This document shows positions 8,550 to 16,683 of a stretch of DNA of 64,000 nucleotides, piece by piece. Origin of the DNA: PRO6 sp035565775 (GTDB lineage: Bacteria; Pseudomonadota; Alphaproteobacteria; Rhizobiales; Xanthobacteraceae); NCBI GenBank assembly GCA_035565775.1, contig DATMRW010000007.1:1-64000 (forward strand), in the 5' to 3' direction. Every line of letters begins with the position of its first letter. Positions within the stretch are counted from its first letter, which is position 1. The translations under genes and the position numbers were made by a program. The notes beneath the pieces are model-generated. The model was not told where the DNA came from, ran no database searches, and saw only the letters and a program-made list of their open reading frames with translations.

Positions 8550-10583
8550 TTGGCCTTTTTATCTACCCTGCGAAAAATTCTGACCAGGTCTTATAACGCC
8601 CTCGGTGTTCGCAGAACCGGACCGCTGCCCCATGCGGAGGATGAGAGAGCACCCGAGGAAATGCCTCCGCTTATTAGCGATTGTTCCAACGATCATCATC
8701 AGAGCCCTGAGAAAAGTCCTACGGTATCCATTCCGCCGCTGACGCGGTTGGAGAAAGGTGAGCGGATACGCATTGCCTTTGTGGTGCAGCATCCGAACAG
8801 TTGGCTGAATTTTCGCAGCGTTTGGGAATTTGCCTCCCAGGACCCCCGTTTTCAGGCGAAGGTCATATTGACACCTTTCATTCATGCCGCCGTTGCTGGC
8901 GCTTCCTGTCTGGATAGCATGAGGGATCTTCTGCTTCTTGAGAAGGTTCCCTTTATAAACTCTCAATACGTCAATATGGAGTCTCTCCGACCCCATGTTG
9001 TTTTTCTTCAAAATCCTTATGAAGAAACCCGGCCGATCGAATTCCGCCAGAATGCGATTCGAGGTGCAGGGGCCCGTGCCGCCTATATACCATATGGATT
9101 AGAGCTTGGCGGAGGTGTCTGGAGCATTCGCGCCCAGTTTGATACGGCATTTCACCGGAGCGCCTGGCGCATTTTTGCCCGCTCGGAGCGCAGTAAGGCA
9201 ATGTATGGCAGATATTGCCTCGTCGGAAACGACCATGTGGCGGTCACAGGCCATCCCAAATTCGATAGGAAGATCGAAAGCACGACTCTTCCACGCTATA
9301 TAGCAGAGAAAGCCAAGGGCAGAAAAATCGTTCTGTGGACGCCTCACTTTTCTGTTGGCGAGCCGGCGACATGGTCGACCTACACGCGCTATTCCTCGAA
9401 GATCTTCTCGGAAATCTCAAGGAGGGATGATTTTTTTCTGCTGCTGCGGCCACATCCCCTTTTCTTCAGAACGATGATAGAGCGTCAGCTTTGGAAGCTT
9501 GAGGACGAAGCGTCGTTTCGACAAAAAATTGAAGACAGCTCCAATATGGCGCTGCATGAATCGGCAGAATATGATGATGCATTTGGTGCGGTCGACGCAC
9601 TGATGACGGATGTTGGATCATTCCTGCTTGAATTCCTGCCGACAGGAAAGCCCATACTTTACTTGCATCATCCCGAAGGCTTGGGGATGAATGACGATGA
9701 GAGCTTAACGCAGGTCTTGTACATAGCCAGACGCGACGATGATATCGCCAGCTTTTTCGACATGCTTGAAAAAGGTGGCGACCCGCTCATGGAGGCGCGC
9801 CTGGAAGCGCTGCCTGAATACCTATATGGCTTGAATGAAAACATTGGAAAGAATATATGCGAGCATATATTTCGTGCGATATCTACGGGAGATCAATACT
9901 CACCTGTAGACGCTTTAATTCTGCGTGAGACATTGCAGGAGACCTCGGAAAGTTACTGGGAGAAGTCGATAAACACCTATCTCGCCCCGCCTGATTATTA
10001 TGATTGCAAAGAGGCGATCCTGCGAGATGTTCTGGCCAAGTTACCAACCCTCGGAAAGGCCGTCGATCTCGGTTGTGGTGATGGGCGGTTTACTTTCCTG
10101 TTAGCGGAATATGCCAGGTCTGTCTCGGCCTACGATATTTCTCCGTCCCTGGTGCAGGCGGCTTCGGAGAAAGCAGCGCTTGAGCACGTCGAAAACGTGT
10201 CCTTCCAAGTTAGTGAACTGGACGCGGTCCTGCCGTTTGAAAAATATGATCTCGTCGCTTTGATGGGGGTTACCAGCTGTATCATCAATGATCTAAAATT
10301 CCTTCGCACGCTCGACCAGTTAGCGCAATTGTGCCGTCACGGCGGCTTCCTGATCATGATCGATACCTTGTCGGTGGGAAGCCAGCAGACAGCGGCGGAC
10401 GATACCGGCTACGTCGCCAAATATCGATCAGTCGATGTCTATAAGCAGCTCGTCAAAGCTCGCGGCTTTGATCTGGCGGAGGAAATCAAGATTAAGGAAG
10501 ACACTGATCGAGGTCTTCTAAACAATATGTTTCTGTTCAAGCGCAGACAGCAGGAGTTCGCTTCCAATTGGGAGTTTTCCTAA
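8550..10583 (+). CDS. Fusion of a TagB/TagF-like polymer transferase and a SAM methyltransferase
   Basis: This 677-residue protein has two parts. Residues about 70-440 resemble CDP-glycerol glycerophosphotransferases (TagB/TagF) and related GT-B proteins. They show IRIAFVVQHPNSWLNFRSVW, AYIPYG, VAVTGHPKFDR, ILWTPH-like VLWTPHFSVG, LLLRPHP and the nucleotide-binding DALMTDVGSFLLEFLPTGKP. Residues about 490-670 are a class I methyltransferase with AVDLGCGDGRFTFLLAE, SAYDIS and IDTLSVGS. The start is TTG at 8550, seven bases after the fdtB stop. The first 65 residues are proline- and charge-rich. A plausible role is adding a phospho-alcohol or sugar to the polysaccharide end and methylating it; the substrate is unknown. 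Confidence 0.78.
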   Translation: MAFLSTLRKILTRSYNALGVRRTGPLPHAEDERAPEEMPPLISDCSNDHHQSPEKSPTVSIPPLTRLEKGERIRIAFVVQHPNSWLNFRSVWEFASQDPRFQAKVILTPFIHAAVAGASCLDSMRDLLLLEKVPFINSQYVNMESLRPHVVFLQNPYEETRPIEFRQNAIRGAGARAAYIPYGLELGGGVWSIRAQFDTAFHRSAWRIFARSERSKAMYGRYCLVGNDHVAVTGHPKFDRKIESTTLPRYIAEKAKGRKIVLWTPHFSVGEPATWSTYTRYSSKIFSEISRRDDFFLLLRPHPLFFRTMIERQLWKLEDEASFRQKIEDSSNMALHESAEYDDAFGAVDALMTDVGSFLLEFLPTGKPILYLHHPEGLGMNDDESLTQVLYIARRDDDIASFFDMLEKGGDPLMEARLEALPEYLYGLNENIGKNICEHIFRAISTGDQYSPVDALILRETLQETSESYWEKSINTYLAPPDYYDCKEAILRDVLAKLPTLGKAVDLGCGDGRFTFLLAEYARSVSAYDISPSLVQAASEKAALEHVENVSFQVSELDAVLPFEKYDLVALMGVTSCIINDLKFLRTLDQLAQLCRHGGFLIMIDTLSVGSQQTAADDTGYVAKYRSVDVYKQLVKARGFDLAEEIKIKEDTDRGLLNNMFLFKRRQQEFASNWEFS

Positions 10584-10606
10584 AGAAGCAGGGTCGAAGG
10601 CAGGGT

Positions 10607-11362
10607 ATGACGAGAATATTTACGCAGGCCGGGGAGGAAGCGCCTCCGATTGATGAAGATGCCGTTGTCGATTTCTTCGAGGCTCGTGCGCGTAAGGTCG
10701 GCGATCTGGGGCCGCTGAAAGCCGTCCTCTATCAGGACAAGCATGCTGATCTGGCCGAGAGGCGGGACGTCGCCGAGAAGGCCGTAATTTTCCCCATCCT
10801 TGAACTTTCCGACGCCAGTCGTGTTCTGGATGCCGGCTGCGGGGTTGGCCGGTGGGCAGCGCTGGTGCGTGGTACCGGGGCTTATTATCACGGCGCCGAT
10901 GTCAGTTCCGGCCTGATCAAAGTCGCGCAGGAGACATACGGCAACGATGACAAGATAAGGTTTTCAGTCTGCGCGATCGACACGCTGTCCCTGGAGCAAC
11001 TTCAGGAAACCGCGCCCTTCACGCATCTCGTTTGCTTTGGCGTATTTATATATTTGAATGACCCCACGCTGAAAATTGCCTTGAGGCGCTTGGTGGAAAT
11101 GGCTGCCCCCAAAGCCAGGATCGTGTTTCGGGAGCCGCTTTCGTCAGGGGGGCGGCTCACACTATCGGAGCACTTCTCCGAGGACATGGATCAGGTTTAT
11201 CACGCGATTTACCGGAGCGAGAATGAATTTCTAGCCGAAAAGACAGCTATCCTCGGAGCGACGGGTTTTAAGCTCTGTCGTTCAGGTGACGTCTACGCCA
11301 ATCATGAGCTCAACAACAGGCGGGAAACGAGGCAGCGCTATTTCGTGTGGGAACGCGGCTGA
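10607..11362 (+). CDS. Class I SAM-dependent methyltransferase
   Basis: A protein of about 251 residues with the Rossmann motif I VLDAGCGVGRWAALV, an acidic motif II strand (YHGADVS) and the later THLVCFGVFIYL and RIVFREP segments of small-molecule methyltransferases. I chose ATG 10607 because AGGCAGGG lies just upstream; an in-frame TTG at 10568 would overlap the previous gene. The stop overlaps the next start (TGATG). Its place in the transferase/phosphatase/nucleotidyltransferase module suggests that it methylates the group being activated or attached. The acceptor cannot be named from the sequence. Confidence 0.82.
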   Translation: MTRIFTQAGEEAPPIDEDAVVDFFEARARKVGDLGPLKAVLYQDKHADLAERRDVAEKAVIFPILELSDASRVLDAGCGVGRWAALVRGTGAYYHGADVSSGLIKVAQETYGNDDKIRFSVCAIDTLSLEQLQETAPFTHLVCFGVFIYLNDPTLKIALRRLVEMAAPKARIVFREPLSSGGRLTLSEHFSEDMDQVYHAIYRSENEFLAEKTAILGATGFKLCRSGDVYANHELNNRRETRQRYFVWERG

Positions 11363-11964
11363 TGAAGGGAACGGCTTATTGTTTCGACCTCGATGGTACG
11401 CTGACGACCACTGAAATCCTCCCTTGCATCGCATCTGAGATTGGTGTCGCCGAGGAAATGGCCACGCTTACAAAGGCGACCATAGAGGGACATATACCCT
11501 TCGAGCCGTCCTTTCGTTTGCGATGTCTTATCCTTGGCCGTGTGCCAAGCGCCCGCATCAGGGAAATAGTCGCATCCGTACCTCTTAACGAAAGCATATT
11601 CAGCTTTATTCGAAGCCGGCGAGATCGATGTTATATCGTGACCGGAAATCTGGATATCTGGGTCAAGCCTATCGTGGATTCCTGCGGATGTGGCTTGTTC
11701 TCTTCTGTCGCATCGGACGATGAAAATGGCCTGAAACTGCACTCGGTTCTCCAAAAATCCGATGCTGTGAACGCATTGCGGCAGCAAGGCCATGACCGCA
11801 TTGTCGCGGTGGGTGACGGTATGAACGACGTGCCTATGTTCGGCGCTGCGGACGTTGCCATTGCTTTCGGTGGCGTACACCCGCCTTCACCTGCAGCAAT
11901 ACTTGCTTCTCACTACGTTGTGCATGATGGAGATACGCTATGCGAAATGTTGCGGGCGCTGTAA
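11362..11964 (+). CDS. HAD-superfamily phosphatase
   Basis: A 200-residue haloacid-dehalogenase-type hydrolase of the phosphoserine-phosphatase-like branch. Motif I is FDLDGTLTTTE, with the nucleophilic and acid-base aspartates; motif II is the CYIVTGN strand; motif III and IV are the lysine near KSDAVN and VGDGMNDVPMF. The ATG at 11362 overlaps the preceding stop. The enzyme should remove phosphate from a small metabolite, perhaps the intermediate activated by the next gene product. It overlaps the nucleotidyltransferase gene by 25 bases, so the two are probably co-translated. Confidence 0.82.
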   Translation: MKGTAYCFDLDGTLTTTEILPCIASEIGVAEEMATLTKATIEGHIPFEPSFRLRCLILGRVPSARIREIVASVPLNESIFSFIRSRRDRCYIVTGNLDIWVKPIVDSCGCGLFSSVASDDENGLKLHSVLQKSDAVNALRQQGHDRIVAVGDGMNDVPMFGAADVAIAFGGVHPPSPAAILASHYVVHDGDTLCEMLRAL

Positions 11965-12626
11965 TCGCCGCTGCTGGGCTTGGAAGCCGGCTGGGCATGG
12001 GAATGCCAAAATGCATGATCGAGGTCAACGGACGCACTATCCTCAGCCGACTGATCGAGACATTGAGCCCGCATGTTCCGCTGGTGTCTGTTGTCGTCGG
12101 ATATCGGGAAGACATGGTGATCGAATATTGCGCAAGGCATCATCCGGAGGTCGCCATCGCACGGAATCCCGATTTCAGGTCGACCAATACGGCTTACAGC
12201 CTTTTCAAAGGCGCGCAGGTTATAAACGGAAAGGTCCTATATCTGGACGGCGATATCATCATTTCTCCAGCTAGCCTCTCACAGCTCATTGATCGGGCGT
12301 CGCAGGAGGATGTGGTGATCGGCGTGACAGAGGCGAAGAGCAGGGACCCGGTTTTTGTAAACTGTCGGGAAATTAAAGATACCAATATGGTCACTCAATT
12401 TTCAAGGCGTGAAGAGAGCCGCCATGAATGGGCGAACGTCTTCGTGGCGCCGCATGATTTCCTTAAAGGTGTAAATGGATACGTCTATGAGTGCCTGGAG
12501 CGATTCTTGCCCGCGCCGGGGGCTTACTTGGACCTGCATGAAATCGACACGGCAGAAGATCTCGATCAGGCAAAACCGTTTGTCGTGAACCTGGATCTGA
12601 CACGCTGCCAGCACCAAGGCGTTTAA
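11940..12626 (+). CDS. MobA/LicC-like nucleotidyltransferase
   Basis: A 228-residue NTP transferase with the N-terminal loop AAAGLGSRLGMGMPKCMIEVNG, DGDIIIS metal-binding strand and the C-terminal EIDTAEDLDQA common to small-alcohol and sugar-phosphate cytidylyl- or uridylyltransferases (LicC, Cj1416-like). It would activate a phosphorylated small molecule as an NDP conjugate. Its neighbours, a HAD phosphatase and a TagB/F-like transferase that normally uses CDP-alcohols, make a CDP-linked substrate the best guess. The exact nucleotide and substrate are not determined by the sequence. Confidence 0.8.
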   Translation: MRNVAGAVIAAAGLGSRLGMGMPKCMIEVNGRTILSRLIETLSPHVPLVSVVVGYREDMVIEYCARHHPEVAIARNPDFRSTNTAYSLFKGAQVINGKVLYLDGDIIISPASLSQLIDRASQEDVVIGVTEAKSRDPVFVNCREIKDTNMVTQFSRREESRHEWANVFVAPHDFLKGVNGYVYECLERFLPAPGAYLDLHEIDTAEDLDQAKPFVVNLDLTRCQHQGV

Positions 12627-12638
12627 GGTATTTCACTT

Positions 12639-14144
12639 TTGTTCGCTCGATATAAAAGCTTCTCCGAGCTTGTAGATTGCATTGATGCAAGCATTGATGA
12701 GAAAAAATTCGATGCTGCCTTGCGGCTTGTACAGGATTGGGTAGAGAAAGTTATTGCCGAGCCGGTGCTGACGGCGCAGGTCTACGGATCGAAAGAGCTT
12801 GACCGGAGATGTCAACGCATCGGGCTGCTGTCCTACCAATCCATGGATGTGCTTCCTCGTGGACCGGACTATGAAGGTACGCGCGACTGCAATTTGTATA
12901 TCGTGACGAAATTGCAGACTTCCGGCGGTCATGCAAAAGTCATCAAGGATTTCATTGCGGCAAGGCCCGACGAAAAGCATGTGATTTGTTCCACGGAGCT
13001 CCTAGGGCCTTCAGAGCTGGGGACAGTAAACGCGGGCCTCGCGAATGGCGAGTTGGCTATTTTCGAGGCAGCGCCTGACGGCAGCCATTTGAGCCGCCTT
13101 CGCTGGCTACAGGGGAGACTGAACCGGATCTCCCCAAAGAGAATCTATCTTTTCAATCACCATCAGGACAGTGTTGCCGTGGCTGCCGTTGTCCCGGAAA
13201 TGGAGATTCCGACCACATTTTACCATCATGGTGATCATCATCTGTGTCTTGGAGTATTTCTGCCCGGTGTTGAACATGTCGATCCGCATCCTATGGGGTT
13301 CTGCAATTGCCGGGACGTGCTGAAGATCGACAATACGTTCATTCCACTGGTTGTCGCGGACCGGGGATCGACCAGATCGGGTTTTCTCGATAATGGCCGC
13401 CTGACGACCTGCACTGCTGCTCGATGGAACAAGATCGAGATTCCTTACTACGTCAATTATCTGGATGTGGTTCCCGAATTGCTCAGCCGGACTGGCGGCA
13501 AACACATCCACATCGGGCGGCTGACGCCTTGGGCTCTGTACCGGCTTCGGCGCGGGTTGCAGAAACACGGAGTAAACAGGCAGCAGTTCATCTATATTCC
13601 CTGGGTTGCAAGCGTGTGGGAAGCGTTGCTGGAGCACAAGGTCGATCTTTATATTGCTTCGTTTCCTTATGGTGGCGGTTTGACACTGATTGAAGCCATG
13701 GGCGCCGGTGTGCCTGTCGCCCTGCACCGTCACATGTATTCTCATATATTGAGCGGCCTTAGCCTGGGTTATCCGGATGCTTTCAGCTGGCATCGGAAAA
13801 GGGAGTTGTTTGAATACTGCGAGGCACTCGACAGCCATGCCCTGTTCGCTGGAGCAAAACAGGCCCGCCGACACTACGAGAGATTTCATCGCAGCGAAGT
13901 GCTTTCAGATGTGCTCAATGACAGCAGCATAGCGCCGCTGCTGCCGTGCGTTGAGGCGGATAAAGCGTTTCAGGTTGATACTGACGAATGGGCGCAATGG
14001 CTTCGCAACAATCTGACGTTTAAAGGTCTTTTTTATCAACGCACATTTTCAATGCTGAAGAGCATCAGAAGAAATATGCTTGGGCTTTCCGCGAAAATAA
14101 CACTCACAAAGAGCAGCAAGAAAGCGCGGGAAAATTTGCAATGA
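12639..14144 (+). CDS. GT-B-fold glycosyltransferase-like protein
   Basis: A 501-residue protein with a divergent GT-B arrangement. The C-terminal half has LYIASFPYGGGLTLIEAMGAGVPVALH, equivalent to the nucleotide-binding E-x7-E loop of retaining glycosyltransferases. The middle region has KHIHIGRLTPWALYRLRRGL and FIYIPWV. The N-terminal 80 residues look helical and may be an added interaction region, and the last 40 residues are basic. TTG 12639 follows the previous gene by 12 bases. It ends the polysaccharide block. Donor and acceptor are unknown and similarity to named families is weak, so I leave it unnamed. Confidence 0.7.
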   Translation: MFARYKSFSELVDCIDASIDEKKFDAALRLVQDWVEKVIAEPVLTAQVYGSKELDRRCQRIGLLSYQSMDVLPRGPDYEGTRDCNLYIVTKLQTSGGHAKVIKDFIAARPDEKHVICSTELLGPSELGTVNAGLANGELAIFEAAPDGSHLSRLRWLQGRLNRISPKRIYLFNHHQDSVAVAAVVPEMEIPTTFYHHGDHHLCLGVFLPGVEHVDPHPMGFCNCRDVLKIDNTFIPLVVADRGSTRSGFLDNGRLTTCTAARWNKIEIPYYVNYLDVVPELLSRTGGKHIHIGRLTPWALYRLRRGLQKHGVNRQQFIYIPWVASVWEALLEHKVDLYIASFPYGGGLTLIEAMGAGVPVALHRHMYSHILSGLSLGYPDAFSWHRKRELFEYCEALDSHALFAGAKQARRHYERFHRSEVLSDVLNDSSIAPLLPCVEADKAFQVDTDEWAQWLRNNLTFKGLFYQRTFSMLKSIRRNMLGLSAKITLTKSSKKARENLQ

Positions 14145-14291
14145 AGCGTCTGGCAAATGTAAAAGCACCAACTGTAGACACGGTGTCGTAATTTCTTTGA
14201 TGATTTGAACCGCATACTTAGCCTTGGCCTACCAACGTGGCGACGCGTATCGTATGGCGCCTCCGGCGATCCGAAAATTTTCAATGATCGA

Positions 14292-14452
14292 TGTGACGTG
14301 CCCCCTCGAAATTAGGCCAATCTGAGCTGAAATTTTCTACTTATGATCCCCTGATTGGGGCGAGGAGAATTCCATAAAGGGATCGAAGTTCGCAGAGGCG
14401 CAGATTGCTTTCGTTTTGAAGCAGGCGGAGGATAGCGTCGATCGCGGAGGTC
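14292..14452 (+). pseudogene. IS3-family transposase orfA remnant with probable left end
   Basis: From 14374 the frame reads IKGSKFAEAQIAFVLKQAED, which is the helix-turn-helix start of IS3-family OrfA proteins (family pattern K-S-K-F-T-E-x-Q-I-x-x-x-L-K-x-A-E). The expected ATG is ATA at 14374, with GAGGAG upstream as a fossil ribosome binding site. The similarity stops about 26 codons in. Bases from 14292 (TGTGACGTGCCCCCTC) resemble an IS3 terminal repeat. No orfB is present, so only the first 160 bases or so of the element survive. Confidence 0.72.
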
Positions 14453-14455
14453 TAT

Positions 14456-14495
14456 CGTCGACATCCAGTTTCACGCGTCGACATCCAGTTTCACG
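14456..14495. repeat. Perfect 20-bp direct tandem duplication
   Basis: The unit CGTCGACATCCAGTTTCACG occurs twice without any gap, at 14456-14475 and 14476-14495. It sits just where the IS3 orfA similarity breaks off, so it may be a scar of the deletion that removed the rest of the element. Confidence 0.95.
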
Positions 14496-14587
14496 ACGAG
14501 AATTTGCCTCAGCATGGGATCAACCGGAAGCCTTGGTCCCGGATCGTAACGGCTCGCAAGCCAATGCATGAGTAAGTCGGACAAGCC

Positions 14588-15733
14588 ATGTCACGAAAAA
14601 AGATCCTCGTTATTGTTGGGACACGGCCGGAGGCCATCAAGATGGCGCCCGTCATTCTGGCGCTCCGCCAGCAGCCATGGGCGCAGACGGTCGTCCTTGC
14701 GACAGCCCAGCATCGCGAAATGCTCGATCAGGCGCTGGCGCTGTTCGGCATCGCGCCGGATATCGATCTCAACATCATGCAGCCGAACCAGACGCTGATC
14801 TCGCTGACAGCGCGTCTGCTGACTTCGCTCGGCGAGGTGCTGGAGCGGGAGGCGCCGGATGCCGTGCTGGCGCAGGGTGATACGACAACGGTGATGGCAT
14901 CCGCGCTGGCCTGCTTCTATCGCCATATTCCTTTCGGTCACGTCGAGGCGGGTCTGCGGACCGGAGACTTGCAGAACCCGTTCCCCGAAGAGGCCAACCG
15001 CGTGATTGCCGGTTGCCTCGCCCGATGGCATTTCGCCCCCACGGAAGGCGCGCAGCAGAATCTGCTTCGGGCCGGAGTCGCCGCCGAAAATATTCTGGTG
15101 GCCGGCAATACCGTCATTGATGCGCTTCTGATGACCGCGGCGAAGCAGCCGGAGCTGGGGCTCGCCATCGCCCCGGAGCGACGGCTCGTTCTCGTCACCG
15201 CGCACCGGCGCGAAAACTTTGGCGCTCCGTTCCGGCGGATCTGTTCGGCGTTGCTGCGGCTGGCGCGGGCGAATGCCGATACCCTGTTCCTGTATCCCGT
15301 CCACCCGAATCCGAATGTTCGGGACGTCGCCCATGAGATGCTCGGCGGCCAGGAGAACATTCTGCTCTGCTCGCCGCTCGACTATGCGCCGTTCGTCGCG
15401 GCGATGAAGCGCGCCCATTTCATCATCACCGATTCCGGCGGAGTGCAGGAGGAGGCGCCGGCGCTCGGCAAGCCGGTGCTGGTGCTGCGGCATGAAACCG
15501 AGCGGCCCGAAGCGGTCGCTTACGGTGTGGTGAAACTGGTCGGCACCGACGAGGAGCGGATCGTCGAGGAGGGGCAGCGTCTTCTGTCCAGCCCGGCGGA
15601 TTGGCAGGCAATGGTCCGGAACGTGTCGCCCTATGGCGATGGCAAAGGGGCCGAGCGGATCGTCGCCCACCTCAAGGCTCACTTTGTCGGTGGCTCTGAG
15701 GCGGTTCAGCCGTTTCGGGCATCTCAGGCCTAA
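14588..15733 (+). CDS. wecB: UDP-N-acetylglucosamine 2-epimerase (non-hydrolysing)
   Basis: WecB interconverts UDP-GlcNAc and UDP-ManNAc, a precursor for amino-sugar-containing polysaccharides. The 381-residue protein is family length. Signatures are VIVGTRPEAIKMAPV at residue 8, LATAQHREMLD, VLAQGDTTT, HVEAGLRTGD, VTAHRRENFG and DSGGVQEEAPALGKPVLVLRHETERPE. The gene lies outside the island boundary marked by the IS3 remnant but is functionally related to it. No wecC (UDP-ManNAc dehydrogenase) is in the window. Confidence 0.96.
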   Translation: MSRKKILVIVGTRPEAIKMAPVILALRQQPWAQTVVLATAQHREMLDQALALFGIAPDIDLNIMQPNQTLISLTARLLTSLGEVLEREAPDAVLAQGDTTTVMASALACFYRHIPFGHVEAGLRTGDLQNPFPEEANRVIAGCLARWHFAPTEGAQQNLLRAGVAAENILVAGNTVIDALLMTAAKQPELGLAIAPERRLVLVTAHRRENFGAPFRRICSALLRLARANADTLFLYPVHPNPNVRDVAHEMLGGQENILLCSPLDYAPFVAAMKRAHFIITDSGGVQEEAPALGKPVLVLRHETERPEAVAYGVVKLVGTDEERIVEEGQRLLSSPADWQAMVRNVSPYGDGKGAERIVAHLKAHFVGGSEAVQPFRASQA

Positions 15734-15749
15734 TCGCGCCCGCCCGCGC

Positions 15750-15779
15750 CATCCAGCGCTGCCGGGGCAGCGCTGGATG
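15750..15779. terminator. 14-bp perfect inverted repeat between convergent wecB and serB
   Basis: CATCCAGCGCTGCC at 15750-15763 and its exact complement at 15766-15779 are separated by two G residues. The innermost pairs must open to make a loop. No clear T-run follows on either strand, so it may act as a bidirectional but weak terminator or as a 3' protective hairpin for both convergent transcripts. Confidence 0.7.
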
Positions 15780-15789
15780 TGACGCTGTT

Positions 15790-16683
15790 TTACGCCGTGA
15801 CGAACTCGTCTCGCCGGTAGCCTTGCATGTAGAGCAGGGCGGTGAGGTCGCCGAAGTGGACGCTGGCCTCGGCCGCAGCCGCCACGGCGGGCTTGGCATG
15901 GTAGGCGACGCCGAGGCCGGCAGCCTGGATCATCGCCAGATCATTGGCGCCGTCGCCGACGGCCATGGTGTCGATGGTGTCGAGATCGAACGATTCCCGC
16001 AGTTCCAGCAGGGTGGCAAGTTTGGCGTCGCGGCCGAGGATCGGCTCGGCCACCTTGCCGGTGAACTCGTTGCCGTTGATCAAAAGCTCGTTGGCGCGGT
16101 TTTCCTGGAAGCCGACCGTCTCGGCGATGCGGTTCGTGAACATCGTGAAGCCGCCGGAGACAAGGCAGGTATAGGCGCCGTTGGCGCGCATGGTCCGCAC
16201 CAGCTCGATCCCGCCGGGGGTGAGGGTGATGCGGCTCTTGAGCACCTCGTCGACGACCGAGGCCGGCAGGCCCTTGAGCAGCGCCACCCGCTCGCGCAGC
16301 GCCGGCTCGAACTCGATTTCGCCGCGCATCGCCCGCTCGGTGATCGCCGAGACGTGCTCTCTCAGCCCGGCGAAATCGGCCAGTTCGTCGATGCATTCCT
16401 GGCCGATTATGGTCGAATCCATGTCGGCAAGAAAAAGCCGCTTGCGTCGGCCGATCACAGGCTGCACGACGATGTCGATCGGAAGGTCGCCGATCGCCTC
16501 GCGCAGCCGCGCGGTGACGGTCGCGGGGACTTCGTCGCTGACGAACGGAATGTCGGCGGCGACCTCGGGATTGAGCCAGACCGGCGCATCCGATGAATTC
16601 AGGACAGCGCTGGCCCCTTCGAGAATGGTCGAATCGAGGGCGGGCGCAGCGGGATTGCAGATGAGCGTGGCGACGAAGGACAT
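15790..16683 (-). CDS. serB: Phosphoserine phosphatase
   Basis: SerB removes phosphate from phosphoserine in the last step of serine synthesis. The 297-residue protein has an N-terminal ACT-like part (about residues 1-75) and a HAD domain with FLADMDSTIIGQE, GEIEFEPALRERV, CLVSGGFTMF and the metal-binding VGDGANDLAMI. The start ATG at 16683 overlaps, on the opposite strand, the miaA start at 16682, so the two genes meet head to head with no spacer. Longer upstream frames (to 16827) run through miaA coding sequence and are rejected. Confidence 0.95.
   Translation of the reverse strand: MSFVATLICNPAAPALDSTILEGASAVLNSSDAPVWLNPEVAADIPFVSDEVPATVTARLREAIGDLPIDIVVQPVIGRRKRLFLADMDSTIIGQECIDELADFAGLREHVSAITERAMRGEIEFEPALRERVALLKGLPASVVDEVLKSRITLTPGGIELVRTMRANGAYTCLVSGGFTMFTNRIAETVGFQENRANELLINGNEFTGKVAEPILGRDAKLATLLELRESFDLDTIDTMAVGDGANDLAMIQAAGLGVAYHAKPAVAAAAEASVHFGDLTALLYMQGYRRDEFVTA

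Larger units (their letters stand above)
14145..14587. other. Intergenic junction between the polysaccharide island and the core block
   Basis: About 440 bases without a working gene. They contain an IS3-type end and orfA remnant (about 14292-14452) and a perfect 20-bp tandem duplication (14456-14495), listed separately. This is where the island-like composition ends and high-GC housekeeping genes begin. No clear promoter for wecB is visible. Confidence 0.65.
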
